Part shown: in pieces, positions 7,543 to 13,231 of the stretch
Numbering within the stretch: the first letter of the stretch is position 1
How the letters are laid out: each line of letters opens with the position of its first letter
The notes under the pieces: generated by a model
What the model saw: the letters and a program-made list of their open reading frames with translations, nothing else
The model's database searches: none
Told to the model about the DNA's origin: nothing
Made by a program: the position numbers and the translations under genes
IMG/VR virus record: IMGVR_UViG_3300038701_000885
Coordinates: 1 to 28,360 of that record
Strand: one strand, 5' to 3'
Length of the DNA: 28,360 bases
Source of the DNA: a virus

Positions 7543-7769
7543 AGCTGAATACCATTAAATTCTGTTTTGTGTTTAAAGATAACGTCTTTCATGTCTTCAT
7601 GTACAGCGTGCCACTTGTGCAGCTCCTTGTGCGAGTAGAAGCGTATTTGACCGACATATCGCTTAGGCTTAGGGCTTAGGAAGTCGCGCTGCATACGAGT
7701 CCATACAGCGTGCCTATTCATGCCTATCTCTTTTGAGAACTCGCCAAGCCTTACTAATTTATCCATCAT
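7539..7769 (-). CDS. Small helix-turn-helix protein, excisionase/AlpA-like
   Basis: This 76-residue basic protein has LVRLGEFSKEIGMNRHAVWT followed by a wing-like QIRFYSHKELHKWH. That is the order seen in MerR/AlpA/excisionase-type winged HTH proteins. It could regulate transcription or act as a recombination directionality factor. No integrase is in the window, so regulation is more likely. It begins ATGATG in an ATGA overlap with the upstream gene. GGAG lies 8 bases before the first ATG. Confidence 0.6.
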   Translation of the reverse strand: MMDKLVRLGEFSKEIGMNRHAVWTRMQRDFLSPKPKRYVGQIRFYSHKELHKWHAVHEDMKDVIFKHKTEFNGIQL

Positions 7770-7963
7770 TCTCCCAACTCCATCGAAAAACTGGCAGTAT
7801 AGCGAGCTGGCAGTACTTCAAATTTATTGCCAGCCAATATGCCAATCGGCTTGCCATGGCCCATAATGCCAATTGAAATGTAATCCTTGTCCAGCTCGCG
7901 GTTGATCTTGGCAACCTGCGATTCGTTCAATTGTTCTGTTTCTGTGTTTGTTAGTTTGATCAT
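7766..7963 (-). CDS. Hypothetical protein
   Basis: This 65-residue protein lies in a chain of four-base overlaps. It has an N-terminal helix (NTETEQLNESQVAKINRELD), then beta-like YISIGIMGHGKPIGILAG. No catalytic motif or membrane segment is visible, and the family is not recognised. Confidence 0.5.
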   Translation of the reverse strand: MIKLTNTETEQLNESQVAKINRELDKDYISIGIMGHGKPIGILAGNKFEVLPARYTASFSMELGE

Positions 7964-8199
7964 TTTTCTAGCTCCTTGTTCTTAATAAAGCCATCAATAC
8001 CGCCTACATACAAGCGGCCTTTGTATTTAAATTTAGTTGTGCTTGGCCAATAGTCAAGGCGACTTCCATTAAGATTGCGCGACCAGTGGTAAGGCGTGTG
8101 CTTTTTCCAACCATCATCATTGGCTTTTTCTAGATTGCCCTGCTTCCGCTTTTGGTTAATTTCCTTCAAGACCTTAAAATCTTCTGCCATATCGCCCAT
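7960..8199 (-). CDS. Hypothetical phage protein
   Basis: The 79-residue protein is basic, with an aromatic-rich middle (HTPYHWSRNLNGSRLDYWP) seen in many small phage hypotheticals. I chose the ATG at 8199 because GGAG then sits 8 bases upstream. The in-frame GTG at 8208 directly abuts the Shine-Dalgarno. The tryptophans and basic residues would fit nucleic-acid binding, but this is speculative. Confidence 0.55.
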   Translation of the reverse strand: MGDMAEDFKVLKEINQKRKQGNLEKANDDGWKKHTPYHWSRNLNGSRLDYWPSTTKFKYKGRLYVGGIDGFIKNKELEK

Positions 8200-8204
8200 G
8201 ATTG

Positions 8205-8384
8205 TCACTCCTTTATCTGCATATATTCGCGCTTTTCTTGTTCTGTATGAAGGTTCAACGAACCAAGATAAAGCATGATTGGTACAGCTTGGTATTTAAC
8301 TGTATTGATCTGTTTGGCGGTCATTTCGTTAAACGTCTCAAATACGCCTTCTAATGTTGCTTTTTCTACTATGACCCAGCTCAT
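8205..8384 (-). CDS. Hypothetical protein
   Basis: This 59-residue protein starts at the ATG 8 bases after GGAG, with an in-frame GTG at 8393 too close to the same site. The N-terminus is beta-like (SWVIVEKATLEGVFETF), followed by helices. It is the first gene after the internal promoter at 8417-8445. No family is recognised. Confidence 0.5.
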   Translation of the reverse strand: MSWVIVEKATLEGVFETFNEMTAKQINTVKYQAVPIMLYLGSLNLHTEQEKREYMQIKE

Positions 8385-8416
8385 GTGCTGCACTCCTTTT
8401 GTTTAATCACCATCTA

Positions 8417-8445
8417 AAGATAGACACTAGCGCGGTGTTATGCAA
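8417..8445 (-). promoter_or_regulatory. Internal sigma70-like promoter of the leftward operon
   Basis: On the minus strand this reads TTGCAT, a 17-base spacer, then TATCTT. It overlaps the end of the 55-residue gene and precedes the small-gene and methyltransferase segment. It could uncouple that segment from the recombination genes, which end in a terminator. Confidence 0.45.
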
Positions 8446-8605
8446 GTAGTTTTTTACGAATTTTCCACCATTGCCTAACATATGTTTTAACCCACTCCTG
8501 AAATTCAGGCGGGACACGCTCTTGCATGTACTTTTGCATAGCCTCTTTATCATCTAGTCTTAATATATCCATTGCATACTCACGTGGTCGCTTTTCTGTA
8601 ATCAT
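8438..8605 (-). CDS. 55-residue phage protein, DUF7696-like
   Basis: The product carries KRPREYAMDILRLDDKEA early and VPPEFQEWVKTYVRQWW later. That layout is known from small phage proteins (RPREYA...VP...VKTHV) that I associate with DUF7696. It is helical and basic, with no catalytic motif. The ATG comes immediately after the T-run of the SSB terminator and no good ribosome site is present outside the stem. Its expression may therefore depend on read-through or on the hairpin state. Confidence 0.55.
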   Translation of the reverse strand: MITEKRPREYAMDILRLDDKEAMQKYMQERVPPEFQEWVKTYVRQWWKIRKKLLA

Positions 8606-8626
8606 AAAAAAAGCGGCCTAAGCCGC
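8606..8626 (-). terminator. Rho-independent terminator after ssb
   Basis: On the minus strand GCGGC, a four-base loop and GCCGC are followed by seven T. It lies ~20 bases after the SSB stop codon and separates the recombination genes from the downstream small genes. Confidence 0.75.
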
Positions 8627-8645
8627 CTCCTGTGTTGTTGTTAGA

Positions 8646-8951
8646 TCAGAACGGTACTTCGTCGTCGAAGTCTTCGAACGCTTGGCCCTGCTGTGGAGCT
8701 GCCTGCTGACTAGGCGCAGGAGTAGAGCCTGAGTCACTCCAAAAGATTCGGCTGTTGCCTAAAATAGCTCCTTCGCCTTTTTGTTGATCTTTCCATGATT
8801 GCGTGATCATGCCGTTATTACCGTATTGATCTTGTGCATCTAGATCAATAAAAGCAGTAGCATCTAAGTACACGCCCTTTTCCCCTTTAAATAAACGCGC
8901 TTTGTCGATCTTGCTAACGTCAATCTTTAAGCTTACGCCGATTTTAGCCAT
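8646..8951 (-). CDS. ssb: Phage single-stranded DNA-binding protein
   Basis: This 101-residue protein has a beta-rich N-terminal ~70 residues, a flexible linker rich in Q, A and P, and an acidic tip ending FDDEVPF. The tip is the SSB hallmark that recruits repair and replication proteins. The OB-like body does not resemble E. coli SSB closely and is short, so it is probably a phage-type SSB. It follows the exonuclease and the 197-residue protein in the leftward operon, the usual setting for phage recombination. Its role is to coat single-stranded DNA made by the exonuclease and at the replication fork. Confidence 0.75.
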   Translation of the reverse strand: MAKIGVSLKIDVSKIDKARLFKGEKGVYLDATAFIDLDAQDQYGNNGMITQSWKDQQKGEGAILGNSRIFWSDSGSTPAPSQQAAPQQGQAFEDFDDEVPF

Positions 8952-8961
8952 GAAATACCCC

Positions 8962-9555
8962 TTATAGGTCGTCTAGTGAATCGTCTAGCTGGTCGCTGGA
9001 CTGTTTGTTAATTGAGTTGATTGCTTCTAGCTGGCTAGCAGATAAAAGCCCCTTTTGTTGTACTTTTGCGATTAATTGCTGGGTAGTCATCTTGCCCGAT
9101 TGCACTGCACTTGTCCACGCTGGCAGGTTATTATCAAAGTCTGCTTGCGGGTAATCAGGAATTACAAGCGGTTCGACTGTATAAGGCTTGCGCTTTCCAC
9201 GCGTAGCAGTTAATGCAACGCTGATAGACTCTTCTATCGCGCTAACGTGACTAATACGAATGCCACCTACCTTTTGGCCGGCCCATGTAACACTTGGATC
9301 ATTAAACAAGGTCATGCTGCGACCGACCCAATTATTGCCATCCTTGCCCCATGCCACGATTAACAAACGACGCATCGATTTGCACGGCTTGTATGGTTGC
9401 AGGCCACCGCCTAGGTGAAGATTGATAGGCTGGTCATCTTGGCCAGACAGTGACACGCTTTGCACTGTTACCGTCATCGGCCCGCTGATTAGGTTGTCTG
9501 CGTTTAACTGGTCAGATTTTGGTTTTATTGTCTTGCTTAAATCCATTAGGCTCAT
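8962..9555 (-). CDS. Uncharacterised protein between exonuclease and SSB
   Basis: This 197-residue protein overlaps the exonuclease gene by four bases. It contains SDQLNADNLISGPMTVTV, PCKSMRRLL, WVGRSMTLFNDPSVTWAG and VGGIRISHVS. I recognise this pattern from many siphophage genomes as a conserved protein of unknown function in the same place. The C-terminal ~50 residues are helical with a Q/S-rich end. Lambda-like phages put a single-strand annealing protein in this slot, so that role is an inference worth testing. It has no RecT or Red-beta motif that I can see. Confidence 0.65.
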   Translation of the reverse strand: MSLMDLSKTIKPKSDQLNADNLISGPMTVTVQSVSLSGQDDQPINLHLGGGLQPYKPCKSMRRLLIVAWGKDGNNWVGRSMTLFNDPSVTWAGQKVGGIRISHVSAIEESISVALTATRGKRKPYTVEPLVIPDYPQADFDNNLPAWTSAVQSGKMTTQQLIAKVQQKGLLSASQLEAINSINKQSSDQLDDSLDDL

Positions 9556-10403
9556 AGTTCCACCTCTGCTTCTTCATCTAATGCCCACATTGGTAGGCTT
9601 AACATTTCGTCTTCTTGGGCAATGCCTTGCCAATCGCCTGATTCCATAGCTTGCTTATACGCTTCTAAATCTGCCTTGAACTGTCGTGCGCCAACTTGCT
9701 TGGCTTCTGTGTCTAGCTCAAAAACTTTGTTAGCGTGTGGCTGTTGTTCTTCTACTGTCAAGAAACGAAAGCGAAGTTTATTGCCAGTGATTAGCTTGTA
9801 AACGTAGCTATAAAAAGCATCTTGTACATGATAGCGATAATTAGCGACTGACTTTTGAAACTGCTCGTAGCGCACATCTTGAGTCTTTTTAAGATCAACA
9901 CAGTTATTGTCGTAAAGCGTAACCCAGTCATAGCGACAACGTAATAGCAAACCTGTAACGGGGCACGTTACAAACGCGCTTAGTTCTGCAAAGCCTTCTT
10001 TTTTCAGTTCTTTGATAGCTGTCGGGTTTAGCTGTATGGCTTCTTGCATGCCTAGCACGTTATCGCCTTCTGATCCTGTTAGCACAAAATCAGCACTGTG
10101 TGTTTTAACCGCTTCTCTGTACTCAGATTTACGACGGTCGTTAATACCATGCAGAACCATGTATTCCTTATCAAATCGCAGCGGCTCAAGTATGGCGCAA
10201 TGAATAGCTGAACCAATCGCCATGTTGCGGGTTGGTTCGCGCTTCTGGGCGTACACTAGATGCGCAGGGCTACGATTAACAAGGTCTAACATCGACTTGC
10301 TTACACTTTCGTGCTCGTGGTACGCATCTTCTGGCATACCGATAACAAAGCAGCCTTTTGCGGCTTGTTCTGGTGTGAAGTCTTTGTATTCGATTATGTT
10401 CAT
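9552..10403 (-). CDS. RecE-type PD-(D/E)XK exonuclease (DUF3799-like)
   Basis: The protein is 283 residues from the ATG at 10403; an ATG at 10439 would add 12 residues but lacks a ribosome site. It shows SKSMLDLVNRSPAH, then GSAIHCAILEP (His68), FAELSAF, RYDWV (Asp159), VDLKKT (Asp170, Lys172) and a QDAFY motif (Gln194-Tyr198). These are the signature of RecE/exonuclease VIII-type nucleases. It would resect double-stranded ends 5' to 3' for phage recombination. It is near the start of the leftward operon, driven by the strong promoter at 10638-10666, with an unknown protein and SSB downstream. Confidence 0.8.
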   Translation of the reverse strand: MNIIEYKDFTPEQAAKGCFVIGMPEDAYHEHESVSKSMLDLVNRSPAHLVYAQKREPTRNMAIGSAIHCAILEPLRFDKEYMVLHGINDRRKSEYREAVKTHSADFVLTGSEGDNVLGMQEAIQLNPTAIKELKKEGFAELSAFVTCPVTGLLLRCRYDWVTLYDNNCVDLKKTQDVRYEQFQKSVANYRYHVQDAFYSYVYKLITGNKLRFRFLTVEEQQPHANKVFELDTEAKQVGARQFKADLEAYKQAMESGDWQGIAQEDEMLSLPMWALDEEAEVEL

Positions 10404-10404
10404 T

Positions 10405-10605
10405 TTAGTGGGCCCCATTGAATTCAAGTAGCTGCTCATGCACTTCTATCCAGATTGCGTTAATTGACTGGCTCATAATCTCACAGCTCTTGTCTTGGTT
10501 TTGCTCAGCTTCCATTGTCAGTATTGAATCAACCTGACCTAAAAGCTCTAAAACCATTTTTAGTTTTTCATTAACTTCAATATATGTACTGGCTGTATCT
10601 GTCAT
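10405..10605 (-). CDS. Small helical protein, first gene of leftward operon
   Basis: The 66-residue product is almost entirely helical and acidic (TDTASTYIEVNEKLKMVLEL; EQNQDKSCEIMSQSINAIW). The ATG at 10605 has GGAG about 8 bases upstream; the longer in-frame ORF would begin inside the promoter region. No family is recognised. It is one base from the exonuclease start, so the two are probably coexpressed. Confidence 0.55.
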   Translation of the reverse strand: MTDTASTYIEVNEKLKMVLELLGQVDSILTMEAEQNQDKSCEIMSQSINAIWIEVHEQLLEFNGAH

Positions 10606-10626
10606 TGTCACTCTCCTTTTTTCTAG

Positions 10627-10655
10627 TTGACGATGTGAATATAAGGGCTTACTAT
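10627..10655 (+). promoter_or_regulatory. Early rightward promoter
   Basis: TTGACG, a 17-base spacer and TACTAT, about 30 bases before the HTH gene start. The two promoters of this region overlap by most of their length and oppose each other, so only one can be occupied at a time. Confidence 0.7.
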
Positions 10656-10666
10656 ACACTTGTCAA
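10638..10666 (-). promoter_or_regulatory. Early leftward promoter
   Basis: On the minus strand this reads TTGACA (perfect consensus), a 17-base spacer, then TATATT. It drives the recombination operon. The two opposing -35 boxes form GTTGAC/GTCAAC inverted ends of a ~40-base quasi-palindrome, which could serve as an operator for the neighbouring HTH protein. Confidence 0.75.
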
Positions 10667-10684
10667 CCACGAAAGGAGAATAAA

Positions 10685-10852
10685 ATGAACCTAGACCAAA
10701 TCAAAGAAAAACTAAGCGACCGCAATCTATCAGAGGTTGCGCGGCGTGTTGGTGTTACTCGTGCTTATATAAGCGCAATCAAAACAGGCGTTGTTACTAA
10801 GCTTTCAGAACACACGCACAAAAAACTAACCGAATATTTCGAGGCGAACTAA
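10685..10852 (+). CDS. Cro-sized helix-turn-helix regulator
   Basis: The 55-residue protein has a textbook HTH at residues ~16-35 (SEVARRVGVTRAYISAIKTG), with a helix before and after. This matches small Cro/XRE or YdaS-like phage repressors. AAAGGAG lies 7 bases before the ATG. It is the first gene after the rightward promoter and overlaps the helicase start as TAATG. It probably binds the divergent control region and tunes both operons. No CI-type partner repressor is visible. Confidence 0.75.
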   Translation: MNLDQIKEKLSDRNLSEVARRVGVTRAYISAIKTGVVTKLSEHTHKKLTEYFEAN

Positions 10853-12321
10853 TGTCGTTTGAATTACATGAAGATCAAGCTGAGTTTGTGGTCAAACTGA
10901 GGCGGTCACTAACAAGCGGAATCCGTTCTGTATTAGGTGTTGCTAGTCCTGCGTTCGGCAAAACGGTTGTAGCGGCTCACATAACGGAAAAGGCAAGCAT
11001 TAAAAACCCAGATACAAAAGTATGGTTTCTTGTGCACCGTAAAAACCTATTACGCCAAACCAGTCAATCGTTTTGGACTGCTAAGATAGCTCACGGCTTA
11101 ATTACAAGTGGCAAAAGAGCTTCTATGTTGCCAATACAGGTGGGAACGATAGGGACGGTTTTCTCTCGCATGGATTCACTTGAACCGCCTTCTATATTAT
11201 TCGTTGATGAAGCGCACTTAGCCAAGGGCAATATGTTTGAGACTGTCATCCAATGGGCGAAAGATTCCGGTACTATCATTATAGGCTTGACTGGAACGCC
11301 GCAGAGGCTTGATGGCAAAAGCCTTGGGGATGTGTTCGATGATCTGATTGAAGCAAAGCCAACAAAATGGCTCATAGAGCAGGGCCGACTGTCTGAATAT
11401 CTGGCATACACTACGCCTGGCTTGCCTGATTTATCCGAGGTAAAAAAATCCGGTGGCGATTTTAATACTAAAGACTTGGCCACGGCTATGGATAAACCGA
11501 CTATCTTGGGCGATGCAGTAGAACACTGGCGCAAGTATGCAGGCGGTATGCGCACGGTTTGCTATTGCGTAAACGTAGCTCACAGCAAGCATACGGCGGC
11601 GGCGTTTAATGAGGCGGGTATTCCGGCAGCTCATGTTGATGCAAGCACTACTGAGAAGGAACTGAAAGAAATCTGCGAAGGCTTAGCAGATCGCCGCATC
11701 CTTGTTTTATGTAACTGTGAACTGGTAATTGAAGGTTTCGATTTGTCCGCGCAAGTTGGGCGTGATGTGACACTTGAATGCTGCATCTTATTACGACCAA
11801 CTAAGTCATTGGCTCGTTATCTTCAAATGGTATTCCGCGCACTACGCCGCAAGGCTACTAAAGCGGTTATCCTAGATCACGCTGGTTGCATCCTAGAGCA
11901 CGGCCTACCATGCGAAAAACGTGATTGGTCACTAGAAGGACAAAAGAAAGGCAAGCGAAAGAAGAAAGACGATGACGAACCGGATGTAAACGTGCAGCAG
12001 TGTACATCGTGTTATGCTGTGTTTGTACCGGGGCCGGATTCGTGTCCGATGTGTGGCGCACATATCGAGAAGAAAGTTCGCAAGATAGAACAGGCAGAAG
12101 GCGAATTGCAAGCCGTTGATATTGATGCCGTTAGATTAGAGCGCAAGAAAGAACAAGGGCAAGCGCGTACACTGCGCGACTTAATTAGTCTTGGAATGCG
12201 CAGAGGTATGAATAAGCCTGCTCAATGGGGCGCAATCATGCTGGCTAGTCGTGAGGGGCGCAAGCCAACAACAGATGAATTCACGCAGGCAAGGCGTTTG
12301 CATATGGAGTTAATGGGATGA
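10852..12321 (+). CDS. SF2 DEAD/DEAH-box helicase with C-terminal zinc ribbon
   Basis: This 489-residue protein has motif I ASPAFGKT (31-38), motif II VDEAH (118-122), motif III-like LTGTP (146-150), and a C-terminal RecA-like lobe with QMVFRALRR near 325-335 as motif VI. A four-cysteine ribbon, CTSC then CPMC, lies near 383-400, after a lysine-rich linker. It is similar in layout to Ssl2/RecG-like phage helicases that remodel forks or unwind for recombination. It is translationally coupled to the HTH gene and overlaps the SLOG gene by ATGA. The role in phage DNA replication is inferred from its company. Confidence 0.8.
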   Translation: MSFELHEDQAEFVVKLRRSLTSGIRSVLGVASPAFGKTVVAAHITEKASIKNPDTKVWFLVHRKNLLRQTSQSFWTAKIAHGLITSGKRASMLPIQVGTIGTVFSRMDSLEPPSILFVDEAHLAKGNMFETVIQWAKDSGTIIIGLTGTPQRLDGKSLGDVFDDLIEAKPTKWLIEQGRLSEYLAYTTPGLPDLSEVKKSGGDFNTKDLATAMDKPTILGDAVEHWRKYAGGMRTVCYCVNVAHSKHTAAAFNEAGIPAAHVDASTTEKELKEICEGLADRRILVLCNCELVIEGFDLSAQVGRDVTLECCILLRPTKSLARYLQMVFRALRRKATKAVILDHAGCILEHGLPCEKRDWSLEGQKKGKRKKKDDDEPDVNVQQCTSCYAVFVPGPDSCPMCGAHIEKKVRKIEQAEGELQAVDIDAVRLERKKEQGQARTLRDLISLGMRRGMNKPAQWGAIMLASREGRKPTTDEFTQARRLHMELMG

Positions 12322-12665
12322 AAGTATTAGTGTGCGGTGGCCGAGAATATCAAGAGTGGGATTTTTTGTACTCATGCCTTGATAAAGTACACAAAAAGCA
12401 TGGAATTGAGCTAATCATAGAGGGAGGCGCGAACGGAGCAGATGCTCATGCCGCAACATGGGCGGATAAAAACCTAATCCCGAGAATGACGTTCCATGCA
12501 AATTGGGCAAACCTTGGCAATAGAGCGGGGCCAGTTAGAAATAAGAATATGATAAAGTTTGGGGCTCCTGATTGTGTGGTTGCATTCAGGGGCGGAAAAG
12601 GCACTAAAGGGATGATAAGACTAGCTAATCAGTCTGACCTTAACGTATGGGAGCCATGCAAATGA
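12318..12665 (+). CDS. YspA-like SLOG-family protein (DUF2493)
   Basis: The 115-residue protein contains VCGGREYQ at the N-terminus, IIEGGANGADAHAATWA mid-chain and NRAGPVRNKNMI after it. These are the conserved motifs of the YspA/DUF2493 branch of the SLOG (DprA/LOG-like) Rossmann fold. Proteins of this fold bind nucleotides or nucleotide-derived ligands, and the phage branch has no settled function. It overlaps the helicase and the nuclease by four bases each, so the three are made together. Confidence 0.75.
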   Translation: MKVLVCGGREYQEWDFLYSCLDKVHKKHGIELIIEGGANGADAHAATWADKNLIPRMTFHANWANLGNRAGPVRNKNMIKFGAPDCVVAFRGGKGTKGMIRLANQSDLNVWEPCK

Positions 12666-13018
12666 ACGAAGAGACTAAGATACAACGCCTAATCATGCTG
12701 CACCTTTCAAAAGCTGGCCACTCTGTTTTCAGGAATGAAACTGGCCGCTTCTGGACAGGCAGACCAATACACAAAGACGGCCAAACGGTAACACTAGCCA
12801 ATGCCATGATGATTCCAGTAGGATTGTGTGTTGGTAGCTCCGACATCGTCGGTATTCAAAAAGGCACAGGCCGTTTCTTTGCAATCGAAGTAAAAACAAA
12901 AAAAGGCCGTGCATCTAAAGCGCAATTAAACTATATTGACCACGTTCAAAAAATGGGAGGCTTGGCAGGTATCGCAAGAAGTCCGCAAGAAGCCCTAGAT
13001 ATATTGAACAACAATTAA
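12662..13018 (+). CDS. VRR-NUC domain nuclease
   Basis: The 118-residue protein starts at 12662 in an ATGA overlap, with GGGAG upstream; earlier in-frame ATGs lie in the preceding gene. VGSSDIVGI (Asp61) and FFAIEVKTKKG (Glu76, Lys78) form the PD-(D/E)XK core, and SKAQLNYIDHVQKMGG is the typical VRR-NUC C-terminus. Stand-alone phage VRR-NUC proteins cut branched DNA such as Holliday junctions. It could resolve recombination or replication intermediates with the helicase. Confidence 0.75.
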   Translation: MNEETKIQRLIMLHLSKAGHSVFRNETGRFWTGRPIHKDGQTVTLANAMMIPVGLCVGSSDIVGIQKGTGRFFAIEVKTKKGRASKAQLNYIDHVQKMGGLAGIARSPQEALDILNNN

Positions 13019-13036
13019 CCAACCAAGGAGAAAATC

Positions 13037-13231
13037 ATGCACGATTGTGATCATGCTGATAGACAACAATACGTTCGTTTTACCCGCGAAAACTCTACCA
13101 CTCATTACGCTGTTTACTGCCATAAATGCGCAAAGCTTGTTAAAAGCAAAGCTCACAATGGCAAGCTTCTTATTAAGCATTCGGAAATTCCAAGCGGACG
13201 AACTGTTTTTGATATCGGGAGTATGAAGTAA
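13037..13231 (+). CDS. Small Cys/His protein, possible zinc finger
   Basis: The 64-residue protein has MHDCDHADRQQYV, then YCHKCAKLV, so Cys and His pairs could bind a zinc ion. A basic end follows. AAGGAG lies about 7 bases before the ATG, and the stop overlaps the primase start as TAATG. A role with the primase-ATPase is suggested by coupling only. Confidence 0.55.
   Translation: MHDCDHADRQQYVRFTRENSTTHYAVYCHKCAKLVKSKAHNGKLLIKHSEIPSGRTVFDIGSMK

Noticed and set aside
11091-11555. Long minus-strand ORF inside the helicase gene
   Set aside because: It is a shadow of a gene with clear helicase motifs on the plus strand; no ribosome site was found.
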